From NCBI GenBank assembly GCA_035289165.1, contig DATDYA010000031.1:1-29747 (forward strand): a DNA stretch of 29,747 nucleotides, read 5' to 3'. A model generated the notes under the pieces. The model worked only from the letters and a program-made list of their open reading frames with translations, ran no database searches and had not been told where the DNA came from. This document shows, piece after piece, positions 14,141 through 22,865 of this stretch; the stretch's first letter is position 1; every line of letters starts with the position of its first letter. Position numbers and translations under genes: made by a program. Source of the stretch: DATDYA01 sp035289165. Lineage in GTDB: Bacteria; Patescibacteriota; Patescibacteriia; Magasanikbacterales; GWA2-37-8.

Positions 14141-16732
14141 TTACAGTATACCCTTCAAATATTTTCCAGTATAACTCGTAGTTGAACGCCTTGCTATTTC
14201 TTCTGGCGTACCAGTTGCCACCAGCTCTCCGCCTTTGTCACCGCCTTCCGGACCCAAGTCAATAATCCAATCAACACACTTAATAACATCAAGATTATGT
14301 TCAATGATCATAACCGTATTACCCTGGGCAACTAACCTCTGCAGAACATACAACAGCTTTCGCACATCATCATAATGTAGGCCGGTCGTCGGTTCGTCTA
14401 ATAAATAAAGTGTCTTATTGGTACCGCGCTTGGCTAATTCACGAGATAATTTAATTCTTTGTGCTTCTCCACCGGACAAAGTCGTCGCTGATTGCCCGAG
14501 GGTCAAGTAATCCAACCCTACTTCGTTCAACATCTTTAATTTGTCATTAATGAGTGGGATGTCTTTAAAAAAGTCTTCCGCTTCTTCAACCGTCATTTCC
14601 AATATCTCGGCGATATTTTTGTCTTTATAATGTACTTGCAAAGTTTCTTGGTTGAAACGTTTACCCTTACAAACATCGCAAACAATTTCTACGCTTGGTA
14701 AAAAATGCATCTCAATTTCTAACATACCCTTGCCTTCACAATTTTCACAACGACCGCCCATCCCTCGATGCGAATCCTCATGCGGTGGGTTAGATGGGAC
14801 ATTAAAGCTAAACCGTCCCGGGCCATAACCGCGCAATTTGGCTTCCGTGGTCGAAGCAAACAACTCGCGGATCTGATCAAACGCCTTAGTGTAAGTTGCC
14901 GGGTTAGACCGAGAAGTCCGGCCGATCGGGTTTTGATCAATCGTAACAATATGATCAATGTATTCTGTCCCCACGACTTCTTTGCATTTGACCGGTTTAT
15001 TATCTATACGAAACAACCGGTTAACAACCGACTGACGCAAAACACTATGCATAAAAGTCGATTTACCCGATCCGGAGACACCGGTCAAACAAACAAACCG
15101 ACGCAATGGTATCTCCACTGATAAATTTTTTAGATTATTTTCATACGCCCCTTTAATCTTTAGTTTGGGTGTCGCGGCATCAACTTTTCTTCTTTCTTCC
15201 GGCACTGGGATACTGACCTCGCGTCTTAAATATTTACCGGTTAAAGATAATACCGCACTCCCGATCACCAAACTACCAAAATTGTCAGTCTTTTTGGACG
15301 GGGCAAGCATTTGTTTTAAAGGCCCCGAATACACCACTTCCCCACCATGTTTACCTGCCCCTGGCCCAAAATCTACAATCCAATCACTGGTTTTAATCGT
15401 GTCCTCATCGTGCTCAACGACAATAATGGTATTGCCAATGTCGCAAAGATTGCGAAGAGTATTTACTAACTGCTCATTATCTTTTTGGTGCAAACCAATC
15501 GTCGGCTCATCCAATACATATAAAGCTCCGACTAGCTTTGTCCCGACCTGCGAAGCCAAACGAATACGCTGGGCTTCACCACCAGACAATGTTCCCGCCC
15601 GCCGATTCAAAGTTAAGTAGTGCAAACCGACATTATACATAAACTGTAAACGACTGTTGATCTCATTTAAAACCGCGCCAGATATCTCTCGTTCCTGTTC
15701 GTTTAACTCCATATCTATCTCGGCAAAAAACTCTCGGGCCTCACCAATTGGCAAATTGGTAGTCTCCCAAATATTCCGGTTGGCCACTTTAACCGCTAGA
15801 GCATTTTCATTCAACCTTTTCCCATTACAACGCGGACAAATTTCTTCACTAAATAATTCTTTTGTCCCCAAACCAGTACAAGCCGGGCAATACCCATAAG
15901 GACTATTAAAACTAAACAAGCGCGGTTCAATTTCCGGAAAACTATACCCATCTTTAGGGCAAGAATATTCCGTACTAAATATTTGTTCGCTTTTATCCCC
16001 GTAAATCACGGTACATAAACCGTTCGACAAGTCCACCGCTGTCTCAATCGCTTCCCCCAATCGCCTAGTTTCTTCTTTACTAATAAGCTTTCCCTGTAAA
16101 GGAATTTTATCTACCACAACCTCAATCGTATGCTTGTTATTTTTTTGTAAAATAATCCGCTCACGTAAACTTTTTAGTTTTCCATCCACCCTAACTTCGA
16201 GGTAACCAGAGTTATACAGATCATACAACATTTGGTAGTACTCACCCTTACGACCCCGAACAACAGGAGACAAGATAACTGTCTCCCCTTTCTTATCTTG
16301 TAGATTATTTTTAAATTTTGTCTGCATTTCGTCGGTCGTCATCTTTTCAATTTTTGTTCCGCAAATCGGACAATGCGGCTCACCAATCCGCGCATACAAA
16401 ACACGGAGATAATCATAAATCTCGGTAATAGTCGCAACGATAGAACGCGGGTTAGCACTGTGAGCTTTTTGGTCAATCGAAATAGCCGGAGATAAGCCTT
16501 CAATCTCTTCGACATCTGGCTTCTGCATGCCGCCCAAAAATTGTCGCGCATAAGCCGACAAACTTTCAATGTAACGACGCTGTCCTTCGGCAAAAATAGT
16601 ATCAAAAGCTAAAGACGACTTGCCGGAACCAGACAAACCAGTGAACACGATCATCTTGTTGCGCGGTAATTCTAAAGAAATATTCTTTAAGTTGTGCTCC
16701 CGCGCCCCCTTAATAATTATTTTCTCTTGCAT
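14141..16732 (-). CDS. uvrA: Excinuclease ABC subunit A, short form
   Basis: This 863-residue protein is the damage-sensing ATPase of nucleotide excision repair. It has two ABC modules: Walker A GLSGSGKSS (32-40) and GVSGSGKST (551-559), and two LSGGEAQRI signatures. The UvrB-binding region is retained (about 121-260, including VVRGRKGEY). The central zinc module is compressed: C282, C285, C299 and C302 are only 13 residues apart, where typical UvrA has an insertion domain of roughly 100 residues, which explains a length below the usual 940. The second zinc module (C662, C665, C685, C688) is intact but preceded by an extra segment of about 13 residues after FSFNV. It lies 101 nt downstream of uvrB, same strand. 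Confidence 0.96.
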   Translation of the reverse strand: MQEKIIIKGAREHNLKNISLELPRNKMIVFTGLSGSGKSSLAFDTIFAEGQRRYIESLSAYARQFLGGMQKPDVEEIEGLSPAISIDQKAHSANPRSIVATITEIYDYLRVLYARIGEPHCPICGTKIEKMTTDEMQTKFKNNLQDKKGETVILSPVVRGRKGEYYQMLYDLYNSGYLEVRVDGKLKSLRERIILQKNNKHTIEVVVDKIPLQGKLISKEETRRLGEAIETAVDLSNGLCTVIYGDKSEQIFSTEYSCPKDGYSFPEIEPRLFSFNSPYGYCPACTGLGTKELFSEEICPRCNGKRLNENALAVKVANRNIWETTNLPIGEAREFFAEIDMELNEQEREISGAVLNEINSRLQFMYNVGLHYLTLNRRAGTLSGGEAQRIRLASQVGTKLVGALYVLDEPTIGLHQKDNEQLVNTLRNLCDIGNTIIVVEHDEDTIKTSDWIVDFGPGAGKHGGEVVYSGPLKQMLAPSKKTDNFGSLVIGSAVLSLTGKYLRREVSIPVPEERRKVDAATPKLKIKGAYENNLKNLSVEIPLRRFVCLTGVSGSGKSTFMHSVLRQSVVNRLFRIDNKPVKCKEVVGTEYIDHIVTIDQNPIGRTSRSNPATYTKAFDQIRELFASTTEAKLRGYGPGRFSFNVPSNPPHEDSHRGMGGRCENCEGKGMLEIEMHFLPSVEIVCDVCKGKRFNQETLQVHYKDKNIAEILEMTVEEAEDFFKDIPLINDKLKMLNEVGLDYLTLGQSATTLSGGEAQRIKLSRELAKRGTNKTLYLLDEPTTGLHYDDVRKLLYVLQRLVAQGNTVMIIEHNLDVIKCVDWIIDLGPEGGDKGGELVATGTPEEIARRSTTSYTGKYLKGIL

Positions 16733-16800
16733 AAATACGCCAAAAACGGCCCTAAATGGGTCGCTACCCTTAATATACCTGGTTTAAAGAACTACTTCCT

Positions 16801-16829
16801 AGCTTACCCGTAAAAACTTAGGCTGTCAA
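16801..16829 (-). promoter_or_regulatory. Possible uvrA promoter
   Basis: On the minus strand TTGACA (16829-16824) and TAAGCT (16806-16801) are 17 nt apart. The -35 is consensus, the -10 matches at three of six positions. The leader to the uvrA ATG would be about 60 nt. Read-through from uvrB is the alternative. Confidence 0.35.
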
Positions 16830-16833
16830 ACAC

Positions 16834-19800
16834 TTACTTCCTCACTTTTACTCGCATCCGCAATTCCCTAAGTTCGTCGCGCAAAATTGCCGCCAGTTCA
16901 AATTCTAGATCTTGGGCCGCCTCTTTCATCTGTCGTTCCTTATCTTTAATAATCTCTTCTAATGGACGAGCGTCGCCTAAAGTATCCAGGTCAGTCAGAC
17001 CTAATCTATCTGTCTTCCGTCCCGTTTTCTTATCTTTAGTTTTGTCTCTAATGCCAAATTCTTCTAAAATGTTTCGAATAGTTTTCTCAATTGTCTTCGG
17101 GGTAATTCCATGGTCTTTGTTATATTTTAACTGTATCACCCGACGACGACTGGTTTCCTCAATCGCTTTTTTAATTGAACCGGTTAAAACATCCGCATAC
17201 AGAATAACCTGCCCGTTGACATTACGAGCCGCCCGGCCAATAGTCTGGATAAGACTGGTGGCACTGCGTAAAAATCCTTCCTTATCGGCATCCAAAATTC
17301 CCACCAAAGATACTTCGGGCATGTCCAACCCTTCACGCAACAAGTTGACACCAACTATTACATCAATTTTCCCTAGCCGTAGATCGGTAATAACCTCGAT
17401 TCTTTCTAGGGTGTCTATGTCGCTATGCAAGTAGCGCACCTTCATCTTCTTTTCTTTCAAGTATTCACTCAAGTCTTCCGCCATTTTTTTGGTAAGGGTT
17501 GTCACTAACGCCCGTTCGTTTTGTCCGACTCTTTGTACAATTCGCTCCATTAAATCTTCCACTTGAGATTTATTGTTTTTACCACCGGTCACCGGCTGAA
17601 TAATAATTTCTGGATCGATCAACCCAGTGGGGCGCACAATCTGCTCGACCACCTGTTCACTTTCCGACAATTCATATTGGTCGGGCGTAGCAGAAACATA
17701 AATGACCTGATCAACCCTTTGACCAAACTCCGTATACTGAAGCGGTCGGTTGTCTCGTGCACTTGGTAATCTAAAACCGTGTTCTATAAGCACATCCTTA
17801 CGAGATTTATCCCCCGCATACATACCGCGTAACTGGGGAATGGTGACGTGAGATTCATCAATCACCGTTAAAAATTTGCCGCTCCCCTGTTTTTTCGCAC
17901 CATGCGTAAAATAATCTAACAGAGTAAACGGCGGCTCGCCGGGGGATCGCCCATCAAAATGTCGAGAATAGTTTTCAATGCCATTACAATAACCAAGGTT
18001 TTTAATCATCTCCAAATCATAACGCACGCGACGTTTTAATCTTTCATGCTCCAAAACTTTGCCTTCTTTTTCTAATTCTGCTAAGCGAACTTCTAATTCT
18101 TCCTGGATGCTAGAAAACGCGGTATTTTTCAAATCTTCACTGACGACATAATGTCGCGCTGGAAAAAACCAAGCGTCTTCAATTTCTCGTTTTACTTTCC
18201 GGGTGACTGGATCAACCCACTCGATTCGTTCAATCTTGTCACTGACTTCAAAACGATAAATCATTTCTTCGTTAATCGGCATTATTTCAAAAACCTGGCC
18301 GCGCATTAAAAATGTCCCGCGTTTTAATTCCGCGTTAGTGCGAGTAAACTGCATGCTGATTAATTGCTCCATCATACCCCGACGATCTAAAGCTTGACCT
18401 CGACGCAGGTGTAAAACAATTCGTTCATACTCTTTCGGTGAACCAAGTCCATAGATGGCAGACACCGAAGCAACGATAATCACATCCGGCCGTGATAACA
18501 AAGCTTGTGTGCAAGCATGACGTAGGCGATCAATTTCTTCATTGATCTGAGCTTCTTTTTCGATATAAGTATCGCTGTGAGGAATGTATGCCTCTGGTTG
18601 GTAATAATCATAATAACTAACAAAATATTCCACGGCATTATCTGGAAAAAAATCCCGGAACTCATTGCAAAGCTGGGCGGCTAAAGTTTTATTATGAGCA
18701 ATAACCAAAGTCGGCATCTGGACTTTCTCGATAACATTGGCAATCGTAAAAGTATTATGTACAAAAAGCCCCCCACTACCAGCAAGAAAAGTCTCATTAT
18801 CCTCAACAGCAAAATCATAAACATAATCAACCCCCGGAGTTTCCTTTACTGAGCATATTTTTGACCAAAAAAGTTCACTATTACTCCCGACTAATTCAAT
18901 TTCATTAATATCAAAAAACTTTAAATTTTTTCGCGATTCTTTCTTTATAACCCTGAACAAACCGTCAAACACCTCCCTTGAAGGAGGTCGGCTTCCGGTT
19001 TCAATCATGGAAATATAGCTTCTGTTTACTGAAGCCCCCAAGGCTAGTGTTTTTTGAGATATATTATACGCCATCCTAACTTTACGAAACCACCGGTTTA
19101 CCGGCAGAATGTCAACATTAGTATTTGTCCTATCTCTAAAACAGCCCCCTAAGCTTATATTCTTTCTCTTAATAGTAAAACCAATATTATTGCTAAAAGC
19201 ATGTATAAATTCTTGCCCAGAAATTTGCACTTCCCATACATCACTTTTTCGTTGAGTATTAGGAATACGGACCAAACGTTTTTTTATCCTACCTACAATC
19301 CCAAAACGTAATAATGCGTAGGCTATCTCTGCCGCTAGTTGGCCACTTACAGTAGCACAAGATACGGTTATCATTGTGTTTACACAACCATCAGCCGAAA
19401 AATATGCACTTAATAATTGGGATAGCTGACGGTTAGATAACTGGGGCCAAAAACTTGGCAGGTGTTTATTTTTAGATTTATCACCACACCATTCCTTAAG
19501 TAAATCAGTAAATACAGAAGAGGATATTTGGTAATCAAAAGTACCAGGACGGTGGTGGAAATGAAGACCAAAACGTTTACACCATAAAAAAATCCCCTTC
19601 ATCACCTCTTTATCACCAGTAGATAAAATAATATAATTTTTTTCTGCGTGTCCTTCTCCTATATAATACCCAATTAAACGTAGTAGTACATCATCAAGCG
19701 TAAAAGATGTGGGAAATTGGTAACGAGAAATCTTTGAGCCAATTGTCGCATTTTTTATTAAATCAGGGAAGCGAAAAAATAACTCTTGAAATTCGCTCAA

Positions 19801-20505
19801 TTTAATGCGCTCATTTTTATGTACTATACTCCAGCATTTACTTTTACCCAAAATGTCATTAATTTCTTTGCCATGACACTTATAAACATCACTAAATGTT
19901 GGAACGTTAAGATAGTATTTCCTCTGTTTCGACAAATATTTTATTAAATCTAAATTAGTTAAACTACAAACGGGTTCATCTAATTTTCTAGGCAAAGGTA
20001 GCCGATCTGTAGTAATTATCTCATCGGTTCTAACTAAACACATTTTCTCGTCTCTAAAAACAAAAAAATTATGATCCCCTGTCACAACAACGGTACGTCC
20101 ACATTGGCTTGTTACTTCATACAGTTTATCTGGAGACAAGTGACGTACAAATTGTAGTATACGCTTCCATTCAGACTTCTTTGTGTTTGGATCAAAACTA
20201 CACGCAAAAATCTCTTCTTTAACATCATCCGCGGAAAGGATTTCCGTTCTACCATGCGACTCCTTAATATTGTCTTTATATTTTACAAATAATTCTGTAA
20301 TAAGTGATCCGATTTTTATACACTTGATGATATCGTCAATTTTTATATATACCAATGTATCTGCTACTACACTTTTTCCTGAGCCTGTCACGCCTAATAA
20401 GGTTTGCTTTTTAAAATCGCTAACCAGGCCGCGTGTTAGTACTTCAATGGCCTTTGGTTGATCACCAGCTGGTTTATAGTTGGATTTTATTTTAAACCTA
20501 GGCAT
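16834..20505 (-). CDS. uvrB: Excinuclease ABC subunit B with an in-frame intein
   Basis: This 1223-residue precursor encodes a UvrB of 683 residues after removal of a 540-residue intein. UvrB is the helicase-like damage-verification subunit that receives DNA from UvrA. The N-extein (1-44) ends in GVTGSGK, the Walker A motif. The C-extein resumes at residue 585 with TFTIANVI, so the intein splits the P-loop between Lys and Thr. The beta-hairpin region (SYYDYYQPEAY), helicase motifs (VIDESH, ATPDQYE, QTIGRAARN) and the C-terminal UVR motif (QDLEFELAAILRDELRELR) are all present. The mature protein therefore depends on splicing for ATP binding. Downstream is uvrA on the same strand. uvrC is not in the window. 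Confidence 0.95.
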   Translation of the reverse strand: MPRFKIKSNYKPAGDQPKAIEVLTRGLVSDFKKQTLLGVTGSGKSVVADTLVYIKIDDIIKCIKIGSLITELFVKYKDNIKESHGRTEILSADDVKEEIFACSFDPNTKKSEWKRILQFVRHLSPDKLYEVTSQCGRTVVVTGDHNFFVFRDEKMCLVRTDEIITTDRLPLPRKLDEPVCSLTNLDLIKYLSKQRKYYLNVPTFSDVYKCHGKEINDILGKSKCWSIVHKNERIKLSEFQELFFRFPDLIKNATIGSKISRYQFPTSFTLDDVLLRLIGYYIGEGHAEKNYIILSTGDKEVMKGIFLWCKRFGLHFHHRPGTFDYQISSSVFTDLLKEWCGDKSKNKHLPSFWPQLSNRQLSQLLSAYFSADGCVNTMITVSCATVSGQLAAEIAYALLRFGIVGRIKKRLVRIPNTQRKSDVWEVQISGQEFIHAFSNNIGFTIKRKNISLGGCFRDRTNTNVDILPVNRWFRKVRMAYNISQKTLALGASVNRSYISMIETGSRPPSREVFDGLFRVIKKESRKNLKFFDINEIELVGSNSELFWSKICSVKETPGVDYVYDFAVEDNETFLAGSGGLFVHNTFTIANVIEKVQMPTLVIAHNKTLAAQLCNEFRDFFPDNAVEYFVSYYDYYQPEAYIPHSDTYIEKEAQINEEIDRLRHACTQALLSRPDVIIVASVSAIYGLGSPKEYERIVLHLRRGQALDRRGMMEQLISMQFTRTNAELKRGTFLMRGQVFEIMPINEEMIYRFEVSDKIERIEWVDPVTRKVKREIEDAWFFPARHYVVSEDLKNTAFSSIQEELEVRLAELEKEGKVLEHERLKRRVRYDLEMIKNLGYCNGIENYSRHFDGRSPGEPPFTLLDYFTHGAKKQGSGKFLTVIDESHVTIPQLRGMYAGDKSRKDVLIEHGFRLPSARDNRPLQYTEFGQRVDQVIYVSATPDQYELSESEQVVEQIVRPTGLIDPEIIIQPVTGGKNNKSQVEDLMERIVQRVGQNERALVTTLTKKMAEDLSEYLKEKKMKVRYLHSDIDTLERIEVITDLRLGKIDVIVGVNLLREGLDMPEVSLVGILDADKEGFLRSATSLIQTIGRAARNVNGQVILYADVLTGSIKKAIEETSRRRVIQLKYNKDHGITPKTIEKTIRNILEEFGIRDKTKDKKTGRKTDRLGLTDLDTLGDARPLEEIIKDKERQMKEAAQDLEFELAAILRDELRELRMRVKVRK
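18754..20373 (-). mobile_element. UvrB intein with LAGLIDADG endonuclease and XRE-type HTH
   Basis: This 540-residue intein (residues 45-584) begins with Ser in SVVADTLV (block A) and ends GLFVHN, followed by Thr +1. Block B is VTGDHNF (142-147). Two LAGLIDADG-like motifs, LIGYYIGEGH (277-286) and LLSAYFSADGCV (364-375), mark a homing endonuclease. Residues about 470-520 (VRMAYNISQKTLALGASV, then NRSYISMIETGSRPPS) match a Cro/C1-type helix-turn-helix. Block F and G are at about 558-584. All splicing residues seem present, so splicing and homing may both be active. Confidence 0.92.
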
Positions 20506-20552
20506 CTTATTAACAATTAAATTCCCTTACTTTAGCCAAAATTACTCTAGAT

Positions 20553-20581
20553 ATCCTACCATGACTTTGCTAAAAAGGCAA
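20553..20581 (-). promoter_or_regulatory. Possible uvrB promoter
   Basis: On the minus strand TTGCCT (20581-20576) and TAGGAT (20558-20553) have a 17-nt spacer. The -10 box ends 47 nt before the uvrB ATG at 20505. No clear LexA box was seen in 20506-20640. An imperfect nested palindrome (20586-20632) lies further upstream. Confidence 0.4.
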
Positions 20582-20644
20582 TATTACAGTATCATGACCA
20601 GTCACTTAAAAAAGTGAGTTTAACTCTTTGGTCGTGAAAAAACA

Positions 20645-20671
20645 AAAAACTCGCTTTGAAAACGAGTTTTT
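20645..20671 (-). terminator. Intrinsic terminator after rodA
   Basis: AAAAACTCG (20645-20653) and CGAGTTTTT (20663-20671) form a 9-bp stem with a 9-nt loop, 12 nt after the rodA stop at 20684. On the minus strand it is followed by a T-rich tract. Confidence 0.85.
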
Positions 20672-20683
20672 GTTTGTTTAAAA

Positions 20684-21778
20684 TTAGTATTTCCTGATCA
20701 CCATACTCTCCGCAATACCAACCAAGAGAAGGTTGATCATAAGCGATGACCCGCCATAACTAACAAAAGGCAAGGTCACACCGGTTACCGGCAGGATCCC
20801 AATATTCGCCCCAATGTTTACAAAAAATTGAGTAAAAAATAAAATAACAATCCCCGAAACTACGACTGCCACAAAATCATCGGCGGTTTCACGCACAATT
20901 TTAACTAATCGCCAAATTATAACTCCATACAAACCAAGCAAAACTAAAACTCCAACAAAACCCAACTCTTCACCAATAACCGAAAAAATAAAGTCTGTCT
21001 GCGCTTCAGGCAAAAAACGTAATTGACTTTGAGAACCAAAACCTAAACCGCGCCCAAAAAACTGCCCGGCTCCGACCGCGATAATCGACTGGTTAACATT
21101 ATACCCCGCACTCAATGGATCGCGTCCTGGATCCATAAAAGTAAGCAGTCTTTCTTTTTGGTAAGGCTGTAAAAGGAAAAACCAGGCCAAAATTCCAAAA
21201 GTTAAAACCCCGCCCACCAAACTCAATATATGCCATCTGCGGGCGCCGACTAATAACATTATTCCAAACCAGATCATCCCCAACATGACTGCCGAACCTA
21301 AATCTGGTTGTAACATAATTAAAGCAATGAGGACAAAAGTCATTACGAGTGTGCCATAAAAAAATAATGACCGCTCAAAACGCCGACCAAAATTTGCAAT
21401 AACGTAACCCAACATTAAAATTAATCCCACTTTTGCTAACTCAACGGGCTGAAAAGAAAAACCCGCCACCGAAAACCAACCCGTTGTACCACGTATTGTT
21501 CGGCCAAAAAATAAAACTGCAACTAATAAAATTAGAGCAAATAAATACCAGAGCTTGGCCGTATAACGAAAAAAAGAATATTGTCTAAGCCCAGCGACTA
21601 CTAACAAAACAATTCCAATGCCAGCGGCTAGTAATTGTTTTTTAAAATAAACAAGTTCTCCACCACGGGATAAATCAACGCTATAAATTCCCGCTAGTCC
21701 CAAAGCGACCAAAAGTAAAACCGAAAGCAAGAGCCACCAATCTATACTTTTGCTATAAAGTTTTGTTAACCAGGGCAT
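20684..21778 (-). CDS. rodA: Rod-shape-determining SEDS glycosyltransferase RodA
   Basis: This 364-residue polytopic membrane protein (about ten hydrophobic segments) belongs to the SEDS family, which polymerises glycan strands from lipid II. Conserved parts are the extracellular-loop motif AEAQTDFIFSVIGEELGFVG-like stretch (here PEAQTDFIFSVIGEELG), NVNQSIIAVGAGQFFGRGLG, PVTGVTLPFVSYGGSS and QPDLGSA. Sequence and length favour RodA over FtsW, because FtsW usually has a longer tail and a cell-division cluster context. It begins 2 nt after the preceding gene's stop, so the two are translationally linked. mltG is found elsewhere in this window. No transpeptidase partner is adjacent. Confidence 0.93.
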   Translation of the reverse strand: MPWLTKLYSKSIDWWLLLSVLLLVALGLAGIYSVDLSRGGELVYFKKQLLAAGIGIVLLVVAGLRQYSFFRYTAKLWYLFALILLVAVLFFGRTIRGTTGWFSVAGFSFQPVELAKVGLILMLGYVIANFGRRFERSLFFYGTLVMTFVLIALIMLQPDLGSAVMLGMIWFGIMLLVGARRWHILSLVGGVLTFGILAWFFLLQPYQKERLLTFMDPGRDPLSAGYNVNQSIIAVGAGQFFGRGLGFGSQSQLRFLPEAQTDFIFSVIGEELGFVGVLVLLGLYGVIIWRLVKIVRETADDFVAVVVSGIVILFFTQFFVNIGANIGILPVTGVTLPFVSYGGSSLMINLLLVGIAESMVIRKY

Positions 21779-21780
21779 AA

Positions 21781-22734
21781 CTATTTTTCCGGCGCCAAAT
21801 AAACCGTGCGGTTGTATAAATCAATCTGCGGGAAAATTATCGCATCAGTCGCTCGTAGACTTGGTACAAAATGCCTTAAGTCCACTTCCCTCACTTCTAA
21901 AGACCGGAGTGAGGTTAACTGCAAAGGGACAATGGCTACCAAACTTTCTCCATTTTGAACCAAGGCAATGTAAAATTTCGGTTCAACATAACCAAAAGGT
22001 GTATTATTCCGTAGTTTAAAAGTAATTATATTGGCATTGGCTCCACCCTCCTCCGCGGCCGCAAATTTAAAATCTTCAACCGTAAAATCCAATCGTTCTT
22101 TCTGCCAAGCATCTACTTCGGTGACTAAATGGGGAGATATCCTCTTCCAAGCCATATTTTCAATTACCAAAGTGTTGCTACCAAAATTATTTTCAACTCC
22201 TAGTTCGGCAATCAAAGTTCGCGATCCGGGCAAAACAAAACCTCGTCTGATTTCAGTTTTGACATCACCGCCTAGCTGATAATAATAATCAAATTCAGCC
22301 TTAAGCCTCGGATTAGGGTTGCTAACTTCGGTCACGAGGTCACTCTTATTCACCCCTCCTGGCAAAACTTGCGTACCAAAAATTTGTAAACCCTGTGGTT
22401 TTAAATTTTCATTTACTAAAGTATAATCCGGGAATGTTGCTAGTCCTTGTTCAGTACGACGGTCGCTGTCTACTCCAAAAATAACCCAGTCTCCCCACTG
22501 CCACAAACTAAACCCCCATAGCCCGAGTATGGCTAAGACGAGCCCCACAACCGCCGAGCGGTACAAAAACACCTTGTGCTTAACATACCAAACACTAAGT
22601 TTATATTCTTTGGTGCCAAATTCGCCGGTCGGGTCAACATAGGCATTAATACCAGGCTTCTTTTCCTTCACCACTTCAGCCTTTGGTTCAGCTACCGGGT
22701 GTTGGTTGTTCTTTTGTTGATAAATATTTAACAT
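21781..22734 (-). CDS. Uncharacterised membrane-anchored protein upstream of rodA
   Basis: This 317-residue protein is not recognised as a named family. Residues 1-55 are polar and probably cytoplasmic, 56-79 is a single membrane helix, and the rest appears extracytoplasmic. The outer part is rich in beta-strand, with segments such as LVTEVSNPNPRLKAEFDYYY, LVIENMAWKRISPH, ITFKLRNNTPFGYV and LQLTSLRSLEVREVDLR, a pattern like paired Ig-like or adhesin-type folds. It has no Cys in the outer part. The 2-nt gap to rodA suggests a role linked to wall elongation, by context only. Confidence 0.75.
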   Translation of the reverse strand: MLNIYQQKNNQHPVAEPKAEVVKEKKPGINAYVDPTGEFGTKEYKLSVWYVKHKVFLYRSAVVGLVLAILGLWGFSLWQWGDWVIFGVDSDRRTEQGLATFPDYTLVNENLKPQGLQIFGTQVLPGGVNKSDLVTEVSNPNPRLKAEFDYYYQLGGDVKTEIRRGFVLPGSRTLIAELGVENNFGSNTLVIENMAWKRISPHLVTEVDAWQKERLDFTVEDFKFAAAEEGGANANIITFKLRNNTPFGYVEPKFYIALVQNGESLVAIVPLQLTSLRSLEVREVDLRHFVPSLRATDAIIFPQIDLYNRTVYLAPEK

Positions 22735-22789
22735 AATGCCCTTATAGTATACCCTATTTCCCGCTTTTTTAAAATATGCCTTACAACCC

Positions 22790-22818
22790 TTGTGGCAAAC
22801 ACACTTTTATGATAAAAT
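22790..22818 (+). promoter_or_regulatory. Likely gyrB promoter in the divergent intergenic region
   Basis: TTGTGG (22790-22795) and TAAAAT (22813-22818) are 17 nt apart, giving a leader of about 40 nt to the ATG at 22866. On the other strand TATACT (22751-22746) could be the -10 for the rodA pair, but its -35 is poor. Confidence 0.45.
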
Positions 22819-22865
22819 AACTACGGTTTTAACCCTTATTTTTTATTGATTTTTTGATTAATCTT

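Noticed and set aside
14768..15899. Plus-strand open frames inside uvrA (14768-15121, 15165-15620, 15657-15899)
   Set aside because: They are antisense to a well-conserved gene and show no family features; they are shadows of uvrA codon structure.
18940..19100. Separate XRE-type regulator gene within uvrB
   Set aside because: The helix-turn-helix is in frame within the intein, without its own start or stop.
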